Shown here piece by piece: positions 1-13,200 of a stretch of 64,000 nucleotides of DNA. The notes below the pieces were generated by a model. The model saw only the letters and a program-made list of their open reading frames with translations. It was not told where the DNA came from and did no database searches. Source of the stretch: Heliocidaris erythrogramma (lineage: Eukaryota > Echinodermata > Echinoidea > Camarodonta > Echinometridae); assembly GCA_025617745.1 (NCBI GenBank), contig CM046853.1, forward strand, positions 31,051,313 through 31,115,312, given 5' to 3'. The stretch's first letter is position 1. Each line of letters begins with the position of its first letter. The translations under genes and the position numbers were made by a program.

Positions 1-665
1 ATTAGTTTCCCACAAATGAAAAATTGAATTAAAAACAACACTGCAAGACAACTTGCCAACACAACAAAAAGAATAAGTGTTAAAAGAAAAAACGCACGAT
101 ATGTCAGAAAATGCAGGAGAGAAGCATATCTTGCAGGAAGAAGAATATCTTGCAGGAAGAAGAACAACATTAGAAATGATCACTGTATCATATTTCTATG
201 CTTTATACTTCAAAGGACCTCTAAAAAAAACATAGGCCCTAAAATTGTTTCTGCATTTCCTGTAGCAATATGCCATAGGCATCTCAAAACTTAATGAAAA
301 CTGAATTGCATTTAGATTGAATTTATTTCTCCAACACGCTCATGTTTCAATTTTTTTTTTTGCCTGCTCTCATACAAGTAAAGAAAGAAAGCTGCAAATG
401 AAAGAACATGTCACTGCTTGGACTCGTATTCATCGCTGTCTCTGTGTGCCGAATTCACATGGCGGCCATTAATCAATACTGCGTAAAATGCCGCAAATAT
501 TTGCAACTTGCTGGCTTTTTTTTTTATTAGCCTGGTATTGATCAGGCAACATTGACAATGCATTGTATCTGGCATTGGTAAACATATTAAAGCTAAGTAC
601 CTGCTGGTATTGTATTTCAGTTGAGCTACAGAAATATTTATTTGACTTTTTTTTTTCTTCTTCAG
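1..665 (+). other. End of the upstream CELF intron
   Basis: No RRM1 exon can be read here, so the intron continues leftwards beyond the window. It includes a direct duplication of 'agaagaatatcttgcagga' around 120-165 and a T-rich acceptor tract ending at 665. Nothing else recognised. Confidence 0.8.
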
Positions 666-714
666 ATGACTCGTGCATTGCAAGTCAAGCCAGCCGACAG
701 TGAGAGCAGAGGAG
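666..714 (+). CDS. CELF4-like: CELF coding exon 1 of window: end of RRM1
   Basis: The exon is 49 nt, flanked by a T-rich acceptor (tttttcttcttcag) and donor gtaaga. It reads [16 protein letters not shown] in frame 0 and leaves one base (phase 1). Vertebrate CELF proteins carry a Met at the same place just after the RRM1 loop, so this ATG is internal coding sequence. The rest of RRM1 is upstream, outside the window. Confidence 0.93.
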
Positions 715-1164
715 GTAAGAAGATGTTCAAATTTTTTGCAAGCACTAGAGCTGAAAGACATGCATGTTGATTGCAATAGGACATATGATTTCTAACGTGA
801 ATGTTACAGCATGAGAGAAAATGTCATTGAAGATGTGCAAGCAATCGTACAAGCAATCGCACACCCATTCAATGGCATTGTTGTATGAATAGATAGACAG
901 GCAGATTATTGAGCAACCATTTCCCCCTTGCTATTTTTCTGTCTCTTTCTCTCTCTCTCGCTCATTCTCCCCCTCTCTTTGTCCCTCCTGCTCTATCTCT
1001 CCCCCCCCCTGTATCTTTCTCCTAACCTCATCCATCCCTCTCTCTCCTCCTCCTCTCTTCCGTTCTCTCCTTTTCCTCTCTTTCATTCCCCTTTTCCTCT
1101 CTTTCCTTCCCCTTTCCTCTCTTTCCTTCCCTTCTATCCTTCTCTTACTTCTCTGTCTTCTCTG

Positions 1165-1206
<42 letters not shown>

Positions 1207-4200
1207 GCTTCGTCTCTTTCTGTGATAGGAAATTATGTAATTTAATTGAATGTTGCATAATTGTGAATCATCTCTTCAATTCTATAGTGTACAAATGATA
1301 ATCCTGCTCTCAGATCTACCAGTGTATGGAAGTAGATGAATGCAAGCATGCAATTTCATCATGTAGGTGGAATCAATGAAATTGGTCTGGTCAATGTACT
1401 GCCTCAACAATGAAATGATCAAAGTGAAGGGGTTTATTTAAAGGAATATTGACAGATTCAATGTACTTCCAAAGTTTGTGGTATTGTAATCGGGTGATAC
1501 TGTTTATTTTTATATTTATTTATTTTTAATTTTTTAATTTTTTTAAAATTTATAGTTATATATTTATTTTTATTTATTTATTTATATTTATATTTTTTTT
1601 CGGGGGTCTAATGTGTATCCATGGAAATCGATATCGATATTAATATGAAGCTCATAATGACAATGATCACCTATCCTGATCAACATCCAGATAAGAGGGA
1701 AATTATTTCAATAAACCGATGGCATCAGAAATGTGCTTCATTTCTGAAAATGAATAACAAAAATAAGGTACCAGGACAAGATAGGTATTTCTGATATATT
1801 GTACATGAATCAGGGCTTCATTGGAATACTTCTTTTTATAGGTAATGATGCATGATTATCACAAAGCCATAGAAAACACCAACAACAGGGACTTCAGATC
1901 CTAGAAGCAGTTCCATCACTTTGCCTGCAGGAATATGCTCCTTGTGAAAAGAAAATGTTATTCCTTCGTAAGAGATAAATGCAAATAGTGTGTTTACCTC
2001 TTTCCATCTTGATCTCTTTGAATATCTTGGCGTGCCTTCAAGAAACGGCGAAATCCTCCGGTCGTACTTCTTTTGCTCGCATTAAGACAAATTGCTCATT
2101 TGATTGGGCCTGATGTCCAGCAAACGTTGCCTTTTTTCTGTGGTTGATTTAGTCCCCTGCTCTCTAACATTGGTTGATTGTTTGCAAGGTAAATAGGGAT
2201 TGGCACTTTGCGATAGCCTGGAGAAGTTTATACCATCTTATAGGTAGCGGGCTGCTGCAAAAGTCTTATCGGCTCACTATTCATTTGAAGCCATTAACCT
2301 TGTCTTTAGCTGAGGATCAGCCTTGAAGAGAAAAGCCACTTTCAAATGTCCGATTAGTAGCATGATTTGGATGGAAATGTCCGAGGTATTTTGTCTTATA
2401 CGTAAACTACAACATCACAGATTCGAGTATAAATGGTACTTCTAATGACAGCCATGTTAGAGCCGTTGGCTGCCCGAATTCCAAGTTAAACGGTACTTTT
2501 GATATTACTTTGTGTTTATTATCCCATGATATATGATAATGTATAAAAAAAAAACTGAACAGATAACTTAGCTTTGCCCTGTCCTTAAAGTAATAATCCC
2601 TCTTTCTGTTTTTGCTCCACTGGTGTCCTACATGTATTTTAAAGTTACATTGTCTTTTTTAGGGATTTTTATAGCCATGGCAGTGCTCTTTTTCATGTGT
2701 CACAAATTAATTTTATCACAATACTGCTGCAAACATGATTTGAAGCTGGGGATATCATCTACTTAGATGTGTTTTCATTTTAGAATATTAATTTTGACCT
2801 TTCCTTATGGATATGTGTGTAGTTATAATACATGCTACTTATAGCAAAATTGGCTGATAAGTCTGAAGACGTTAAAATTATTCTGGAAATTTTGCTGAAG
2901 TATTGTTCCCAATGGGAAATTTATTGTAGATTACTCTAGGCTCTTGGTGAACAAACAAAAAATAATAATAGGTTTGAATTTTGCATTTATATGAGAAGCA
3001 CACCATAGTAATGAATCAATTAGCATGCCATCCGTGAATAAACTATCCAGCAATTATTCATTTGATGAGTAATATATATGCACTGGCGTAGCTACTAATT
3101 GATCCCCGATTATGAAGTCCCCATGATCGCTATTCAGTATAGCTGGTATTGGGAGCCATCTGTAGATGCTCCGTTTCGTGCCGTACTTACTGTAAAACAA
3201 AAGCCCGAGATGTCCTTTATGACTGAATGGTTGGTAAATTGTGGGGTCAATGTATGTTTTTAGGGCCATATGTGGTGCATATTTTTCCAGGGGAATGCCA
3301 ATAAGTCCATATCTGCCATAGATATTGATTTTTTTTCCCTTCCCTGTTCCCAAATGGGCTTTGTACATGTAGGGAGCCTTGCATACAGGTCAATGGGATC
3401 AATAGAATTTACATGGTAGGGTAGTGGGATGGCGAAGGGGTCGGGGAAAAGAGTAAACAGAGACGGGGGAAGGTTACGCACGGGGTTCCAACATAGAATA
3501 TAAGAGATCAAGAGACAGAGATATAGAGAAATAAAAGGAATTAAATATTTTAAAAAGTGCTAGATAAATGCATTCAAGAAATAGAACAAGAGAGAGAGAG
3601 AGAGAGAGAGAGAAGGAATAATAAGGAATAATGCCAAACAGAAAGAGAAAAATATTCAGTTAAAAAGAACAAGAAAGAGAGAGAGAGAGACTTCTCAAGA
3701 TGTCCATACACTATTCATATTAAACATGATGCGACATTGGTAGAAAAAAAGGAAAAGAACAAGCGTTTTTTTTTTATGACATGTGACTGGATTCCAAATT
3801 CTTGCTACTTTGTTGCGATTTGTATTATACATGAACGGAAATGGAAACACGCTAATAAATCTTGATTAATATTTCAAATATATACAAAGAAAGGATTTTT
3901 CCTTGCATCCACTCTCTATTTGTGTGTATTACATGATTTATAAAACAAACTATTGTATATTTTGGAGATCAAATTCTACTCTCTCTCGCTCTCTCTCGCT
4001 CTCTCTCTCCTACTTTTATTTTATTTCTTCTACTTCTCGGGTTACTGCAGACAGAAATAATCTTCAATTTGAAGGACACTCATTTGTTTCATTCCCTTAT
4101 CCTCCATCAGTGAGGTACAATTCGGCTTTCTCGTAGAATTCTCTTCCTGGCACAAATCAAATTTGCCCTAGGCCTTTGGCTCCCTCAAAAGAAAATTCAA

Positions 4201-7200
4201 AGTCTCCTTTTGAAAACACCTGTGAAAGTCCCTTTTCTCCAATCTTCAAAATCACCTCTGCACAGGAAAAAAAGGGAAGCTATAGAACAATAACAACAGG
4301 CTCTAGAGCCAGTAGGCTGAAAAGCCACTAGCTCCTGGAAAGAAAATCGCCAAATTCAACCTATTGTTGTAAAAATTTCATCTGTGTACGCTCCGCTTCT
4401 TTTTGTCTACGTCAGATCTATGAAAAAAAAATCCATTAACAGCTTTTCATATAGTATTTTATGAAGGAAATGAGCTTCATTGAAAACACAAATTAATTCA
4501 GGCATTGTGTTCCTGCAGGTGTACATGTTTTTTTTACCATCACTACTATTTAGAAAAGTGTAAGACTGCAGCTGATAAATTTATTTAAAAAAGAATCATT
4601 AATTATAATATTCCTTCTTAAGTGTCCAATTTGTTTGTGTAAATCAATGTTTTGGGAATAGCATTCCTGGTGTTAACTTGCTGAAGTGATAAAAGTTGGA
4701 AAGCTGTGAAATATTTTTTCTGACATGTGCATTTGAATAATTTGTATTGTAATAGAAGAAAGAGAGGCCCCCTCAAGAAATTTTTTAAATCAGACAGTGA
4801 TCAGTCGACTTGCGTAAACTCTGTCCCCTCTCAACAATCCAAATTACTGCTCTTACTCTCCGTGCAGCAGCCCGTTCCATCTTTCCAACCCTCTTCTATT
4901 CTATCCGTCTTAGTCTATCCCTTCCAGCTGTTTTGCGAAAAAAGTGGGAAGAGGTATTGGAAGAGGGAAATGGTAAATGCCCTAGTGGCCAGGCATGAGA
5001 GTAAATCCTGCATCCAAACGCAATTAGAATGGAGGGATCAGTTTACCAAGTTTATTGGAATGGTCACTCCCGAAGAGGGTTCCCCCCATCTTTCATGGTG
5101 AAAACAAGACTCCTAGCTCACGGACAAGTAAGATTTTTGCAGAAACGTTCCCAGAGAAAGACATAGTATTGTTTGGATATGTTATGTGTTCATGACTCTT
5201 TTATTGGTGCATCTTATCTCCTTTCTATCTCCTATCACTCGTTTTAATGCATTGAAAATGCACTTTCATTATTACAAAAGTTGGATTGCCCTTTTAAGTT
5301 TCTCCCCTTTTCACTCTTCTCTTATTATATTTTCTGTCGTCATCATATGCTTGTTTTGTTTCATTTCTTTTCTTTCATCCTCTCTGTGTATCTATTTTTT
5401 TTTTTTCTATTTTCAGTCCTTTACCTTGTTCATTTCCTTCTCTTATTTCACAATTTCTCCTAAATACTGCTGTGTTTTTAATATAATTCAGATGGAATCG
5501 CAAAGCGAAGCACCAATTAAGCTTACAACTGAAGGTAGTTGATGGCTTTATCAAATATTCATTGATTACCACTTCACAGCTGCAATTTGAACTTGTCTCT
5601 GCTGGCTTTTTTGTCAACGTTTTGACGTCCTTTTTCTCTGAGTAACAAAATATTCAATACGAAATCTTTCTTTTGATAATGAGCTTTTTGAAAATGCCCT
5701 TTTGTGATTGGACGGGGAGATTGATCCCCCTTTTTTTTAAATGATATGATTTCCGATACAAGTTTTTTTAGATGCCACAATGCATGTCTGAGGGGGAAAA
5801 AAATTGTTAAGGGACTGGATTCTCTTTAGATTTGATTTCTAAAACTATGTAATAGAATTAAAAACCATCCATCAGCTGTTCTCTTTTTTCTTCTCACTGA
5901 GATAGGGAGAAAAGAAAAGAAAAAGATGAAAGAGATAGAAGTCAGAAGAGAAGAAAATTAGATTTTCTGACAATTTGTGAAATGTGAATTCCTCTAGAGT
6001 TTCGATTTTCAGGGAATTTGCAGTGGAAAGGATTAATCAAACCAAAAGTTTGCCCTTCAAAATGTGTCACGGGGGTGTGTTAGCAGTGTAACGTGGACAA
6101 AGATTGTTCCATCAGAAATATCACAGAGTTCTTCAGGCTTTGGCTGATTTCTGAAAGTGGAAGAGAGGGAGAAGAAATATTTTAAGGTATGATTCTCTAT
6201 GGACACAAAATATTGTGCTATTTTCTTTTCATCCAATTACAGTCCATTTTGTTGGACATTCAGAAAGGAAATGAATGAACGAAATGCCAATGTAGTCAGA
6301 CTTAAACATCTTGTACCCGTGTACGATATTCCAGAAATCTAGCATTTGCTTTAATATTAAAAATTTTCCCTTTGAAATTCAGACTTGAAAGTTATGATTA
6401 GAAGCCAAATTTTTCTATTCATTAAATTTACTTTTCAATTGGTTCCTGATAGATTTTACAGACAATTGCACTCAGTATACATGTTGAAGTAGGATGAAAG
6501 AGGAATTTATCTCCATAATACAAGGGCATTCTCTCCCCTTGGTATAATCTTCGGTATAGCCACAGCTGTGGAACCCTGTCCATCTGCGACACACCTTCTG
6601 AATCCAGATATATACATGTCGTCGCATCTCGGCTGAATAAGCGAACAAAACCCACTTAAAATTGGTCATGCATATTCTCCTCATGTCAGAAGCCTGGGTA
6701 AAGCGTCGTTCACACGTAACACGGTAAACTGGGTCAAAAAATGGCTGTGACAAAAGAAAAGTCGTAAATGTAAGTGAATGGCGAATAGTACTATAAAAAA
6801 ATAAGATGTGCTCCACAAATGCCTATAAGTGTGTGATGGGGAAGCCCTATGTCTGTGCACCTGAAAATGAACAAGAATTTCTTTATTATTCCTCTAATGC
6901 TTGATTTTATAGTATTCCTGATATTCTAAAGAGTAAGCTTGCAAAACATCTCATCAAAATTAGAGCAAGAACAATGCCATTATCTCAAGAGACTGAAAAA
7001 ACAATGGTGCCCATGTCTGCGCACTCCTTCATTTTACACGCAGTTCGGGAGTTTTGACGTGAAAGATAACATTTTGAGGCTTGTGAATAAAATGTCTGAA
7101 TTAGACCGTTTTCAGTATTTTGACTTGTTTTTTGCATTAATACTTATCGCTATGATCAAGATGAAAAGCTTATGTTCGTTGCGTGTTTTGTTTAGTTGGA

Positions 7201-10200
7201 ATTGTGCAGTTACGCATATGCGCAGACAAGGGCAGTGATCAGACCTAGGCACTCTAGCCATACTCACTTATCTTTGTGTTGCAAGATCGAGATTTTGTGT
7301 CATTTTTTTAAGGCAGTTTACAGGACCATATGTGAACGAGGCATAAGGTATTTAATAATTGCCACCTAGAGAAGTTTAGGCACAGACGGGTCGATATATC
7401 TCAAGGTGATCACAAGATCATGTAGGAGTAGCAATTCTGTTACCATAGAAAGATGGATTAGGGGAAAGATGCCCTTTCAGAGTGCTTTCTAAGAGATCAG
7501 ATACAAGACTTCAAGGGGGATAATCGTGAATATCTGAGGGCGTCATATTATTGCTCCATTATTTCGACTCTAAAGTTGAAATCGGAGTTTCTTAACTTTG
7601 GTCCAAAGCCTGCGCAAATGCCATTGCAAGTATTTTGTCTACGCTTATTTTTATTGAGTAATATTGGGGTCCTGTCTGCCGTTCTTTGATAAGTGAACAG
7701 AATGTCACTCACATATCAAGGCATACTGAATGAATAATCATATTTTATCTCTTAGTTTTAAACACAGCTTTCTCACAGAAGAAAAATTGTCCCTTTTTAG
7801 GCAAAAAAAAAATTGTATATTTTCACCAAAAAGTTCTTTCAATTACCTTTGTAAATTCACAAATGTGCCCCATCCATGTTGTGTCACCCTAAAGAAAATA
7901 GTGTATGAATAAGGAGTTATCACATAACTTCTTGGTATGACTATTAACAAACATTACTTGCCACGATATAAGCACAATCATATCCTCTTGAAAGTCAAAT
8001 GTCATGGTGAAAACTTGCACCATGAGGTAAATAGTTGAAGAAAAAAAAACAATATCATGAATTTTGTCACAGTTGACTCAGGATGGCCCCATTTCAAAAT
8101 TGAAATACATTGATTTTCATGGAGATGCTGCCGGAAGTTTAGGGAATGGTATTGATTTTGAAGTGCATATTGATGTTGTTCAGTTGTATTGTGCTTTAAG
8201 GAATTCAAAGAATTATTTCCCCCCCCCCCCTTGAAATACCACATTATACATTTTCTGATGACCATTCCTTTAACCTGTTAGACACTACACATCTATTGGC
8301 ATGTTCAAGTGTTAAAACTCGTCACATTACATTTCATCAAATTAAATATAGGAAGGTTAGATAACAAAATGAAATTAATTGATTTCTCTTCACATATCAA
8401 TTTTGAAGGACATAGTGGCCTACCTTAGCAGATGGTCTTATTATCATGTCTTGTATTATCAAAAGGATACATGGATCATTTTGAGATGTCATTTTTCATT
8501 TATTTTAACCGCACTTTCCTCATTGTAGAGTCCTGAATTATTGAATCGTTTCACTTTTTTTGTTATTCTTCATTACAAATGTCTCTCTTTTATAACTAAA
8601 TTATTTTCTTATCACTTCACTGATTACGGGGAAGCAACATGATCTGCAGTTTTGCAGGAGTATGTTCTTGCAATAAATTCCAAGAATTTGAATACCAGTA
8701 TATAAGGAATAAGAGACTTTCATCACTTCAAAATTTGCTCCTGCTGTTACGCTTGTAATTTGTATAACTCTATTCTTTTTTCTTTTTCTTTTTCTTTTTT
8801 GGTAATACATTGACGGTTATTCATTTTAAAAGAAAGACTGCGCTGGAGCCATGATGTCTTTTGTAAAAATCAACTGTAATCTAGTTCTGTCATTGTCACA
8901 AATTCAGATATTGATGATGTATTGTCCTGAGGTGCTACACCTCACTCTGCACCATTCGTAGTCCCCCAGCAACCCCCCTCTTCCATGATTAAGACGATTT
9001 AGGATGCAGATCCCTCTCAGTTATCCCATCTCAGTGGCTGCCTCAATCATCTGCCATTTGCTGGCCTGAAGAATTACCGGGTACTCTCCTGAATAAATCG
9101 AGGGTGTAGGAGACGCTCGACAGTGGCAGAAGGACTTATATCCCACTTTGTAACACTTCTCTAGAGCTGTATAATTGGTTCTCAAGCAATATACATCCGG
9201 AATGAAGCCAGAGAATCAAAATTTACACAATGGCCAATATCCAAGTTGTATTCAAAGGGCAAGATTGGATTAGCTTGATAAGCAGTATTTTGAAAGATGT
9301 TAGATTTAATCTGTATTTTTGAAATGCTTTGGAGGCCATTTTGATTTGAACCTCTTCATAGCATGCCCTGCAGTGAACCATCTTTCTTGTGTCGTCTTTC
9401 TGATTCAAGTCCCTCTTGTGGCGAGCATGTGCGCAGACATACTGATGTACTTGATGTATACATATGCACAAGCTGATTCACACGCTTTGTTCTCCCCTAG
9501 GGTTTGTGGGGGGAGAGGGGGGAAGGTGAGTCAGGGAGGGGGCAAGAGGGAGGGATGGGGTGGTATTAATATAACTTAAAGGGTAACAAAAATTATGAAA
9601 GGAAAGAGGATATTGGAAAGAGGGAGATGGGGACAAATTGTATAGAGATGAGGGAGAAGGTAGAGGATGTACTGAAATAGACAACCTGGATTTGCTACAA
9701 ATAGGCCTGTTTACTAAGTGTATTTAAATTTATGCATGTTTCTCTCCAGAATCCTTAGCTACCAACTATTTAGTGCACCTGATATGCATAATGGCATCTC
9801 TATGGATGGAATCCATTTTGCATACATTAGATGTTGCTATGTCGGGCAAGACTCTGGCAAGCTTTTTAGTCGTCAAGAGAAATTTTTGTTCAAGAAGTAT
9901 GCATAAAATTAGTAAACGGGTCTATTCAACTGAATATATTAATGATTGCCTTCTGGATTATGTCTATGTTTACAGTTCATTTACAATTTAAATTACATTT
10001 CATTTCTTGTACAATTTGCATTACTTATACATTTTACATTACCGGTATTTCTACAGTTTATATTCCAAGTATTGTGGCATTGTTATGAGTATGAAATAGG
10101 TCATTGTTGATTAATTTCTTCAAAAGCTGCGAACATTATCCAAGTTTCTTTGGATGCCGCAACTGTGCTAAAATAGCTTTAGGACTTCGTTGAAATGGAA

Positions 10201-13200
10201 TGCTCTTTTTACCTTCATAAGATGGTAAAGTTGCAAGGACTACATCTTCTTGAGGCTGATCTTACTTAATCATTTACAGAGAAAATGCTGTGGCTGCATC
10301 GTATTTTGTTTCACTTTTGTCACATTTCCCTCATCTGGAAAATTGGAGTTGGTTTACCCCCCCCCCCCCCACCATCACTCATACACAAATGCATACACAT
10401 TCATCTGAAATATAACACTTGAGAAGTATTTGCTTTCAACACTTTGTGCATCATCCCTAAAGACATTTGTAGTGAGAAACTAAAGCTAACAAGGAGACCG
10501 AGAATAAATAGTGTCCTTTTTCTTCTTGAATAGAAAGATGAAAATTCAAAATGGAAAGAAAGAGAGAGCAAGAGAGAGAGAGAGAGAGATAGAGACCATT
10601 GATGGAAAAAAGTAGACAGCTATTTGTTAAGAGATTGACGTTTATTCATGGTTTCCAGCTCTTTTTTCGTGGTCACTCCGCGCCCGCATCTACATAATCT
10701 GGCAGATCAGTGGCGTAATTTCCCTTGGATTTTTGACGCGAGAGATTTCTCCCAATTTACATGTAAGCAGAGACACAGGAGAGTTCAACCTAGCCCCAGA
10801 GAAAATTGTCCAAGATAGAGTAATTGTTATTCCTCAATTTTCTTAGATCAATTCCATTTTTTTTTTCTAGTCCTTCTTTTTCTTGTCCTTCTTTTTCTTG
10901 TCCTTCTTCTCACTTCTCCTACACTTTTTCCTACGTATGCCCTGTTTTGTTAGAGCGTACATATTCTGTCGGAGTGTGTATTATAAGAATTTGCTCGTGC
11001 TATCTCTTCTGATTGCTTTTGGGAATTGAAGCCATGCATTTTCACCACTAGCTGATGGTATTTGTAAAAGGAAATTTTAATCCCTCGTGAGACCACTGTT
11101 TGGGCATAGTGCGTATTCTTGAGAGCAAATACGTAAGAACAACTGTGGCCATGAATGAGGCATGGACCTGTGAAGTATGAGCAAAGTTGTTTTCCGCTTC
11201 CACTCTTCTCCCCTTTTATTCCAATTGTTCAGAATAAATGCATTTTCTAGACTGCAAATGTTTTGCAGATCTGGTTTAATAACCATGTAGGGTATTTATT
11301 TCCGATTTTCCTCCCCTTTAAAGTACAAAAACAAGTTCATTTTCTCTTCTAGAGAAGATATTCAGGAATTGATTTACCAGTATGTTTTTTTTTTGTTTGG
11401 TTTGATGCACAGACAAAACAAACCAAAAAAGATGTCCGAAAAATAACCTTTTCTTCATTCTTATCTTACCAGTAATTCTGAAAAAATATATGGAATCATG
11501 GTTCGTGAAAAATATTCACAGGATGTTTTTTATTGTAGATATCTGTTTGGTCCACACTGACACCTTGATTATTCGATCGCAGACTATAATTCTACAATTT
11601 TAGCACAGAGCACAACCAAATTGATAATAGTTGTTTGTCTTGTACTATTTTTTCCAAGGAGTATGTAATATATTCCCTATTTTTACATGTTGACGGGATA
11701 GAATTTGTTAATGATATCACCGACGGACGGATTTTCTTGAGCTAAACCGATAAGATAGATATACTTGGAGGATAGAAAATCAATTTCACAGGCTGAATTG
11801 CAAATAATATACGAGTGTGTGTGTGGAAGAAAAATAGTCTCTGTCATGAAGCTATTTCCATGCTCTATTTATAGGTAGGGAATTTTACACCTTTCTGAAG
11901 ATGACGAATGTCACTAACAATTTGTCTTTCTTTTCAACAAACGAATAGAAATCCAAAATAGGTTAATGCCAGATCAACATTGGGAGACAAGAAATCCAAG
12001 CAAATCTAGTTCCTGATATATCCTGTTATTTGTTTGGTTTATTTTGTAAATTTTTAAATTGTATTGATAGAATTTATGACACAGGGTCTAACTTTCAAAA
12101 AAGAAAATTCTACAGATGTTATAAACTGTTTAAATTTTTTCTAAACCATTTATAAACAACTCGAAGTTCGAAGTATAATGTGAAATAATATTTGTAGGCC
12201 TGTTGAAAAATTATGAAAAATTTATCTTCCTTGATTGCCACAAATTCATTATAAATGAAGTCTTCCACATAGTTTCAAACCCAATTTCATGAAGCTGTTC
12301 ATTGCATTCTGAAAATCTTGCAAATAACTTGGTATCTATTCTTTCTTTTTTGTTGAACGTGGCTCAAAACCTTTGGATTTGCCATGTGATATTAAAGGTG
12401 TCAATTTATATGTGTACCACTATGAATTTCCAATGCTGTTAATTATTACACCGAAAATGTCATGCCTGTATGTTGTGGTTTGTGGGTTGTATTATAGTAG
12501 TGTTCATTTGTTGTGGCTGTCAGTCTTCTTTTTTTTGGTGTTGCATTTTATGTGAAGTTTGGTTTTGGGGGAAGGAGACAAGCATAGTTATTTGTAACCT
12601 GATACAGGTAAGAATGATGATGCACAATTTATAATTATTTCACTTGATCAAGCAATTTCACCTCAAATTAAACCTACATGTATATTGCACTAAAAGAGTC
12701 TTTGTTTTATTCATCTTATGAGATCTTATTTGAGAGGGAACAAGATAAAAATACATAAGACCTGCATCTCAAAAATCTAGATTTGGTCAAGTTTGAGGTA
12801 TTTGGTCATTTGCTGATCCAGACATTACCAAGAATAAGAAAAAAAAAGAAAGACAAAAACCCATCAATATTGCAGCTGTCATTTTCCTTGTTATTTTGTC
12901 TTATCTAACCTGCTGCAGGGCTATCAATTCATAGAATCACCAGGTATACCAGAATCTTTCATGTCCATTTAATATTGGTGAATTGACAGAAGTTTCATGC
13001 AGCTAAATTACCAAATTGCAAGTGACACAACAGTGAACTTTTGCAATTAGTGAAAGTTTCTTGGTGTGAAAATGGCTGTCGTGTAGAAATCCCGAAAGTT
13101 TTGTATTCCGAACGTTTCTGGTTTATACAGTACCTTCGGTTTGTCCTTTTGTCTTACTTTAAATAAGAATGAATGATTTGCGTAAATCTTGAGCCTGTAT

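Noticed and set aside
666..668. ATG at the start of exon 1 as the translation start
   Set aside because: It is preceded by a good acceptor, the exon is 49 nt, and vertebrate CELF proteins have an internal Met at this place at the end of RRM1.
4727..5101. 124-codon + strand ORF in the first intron
   Set aside because: No recognised motif and no CELF similarity. Probably chance.
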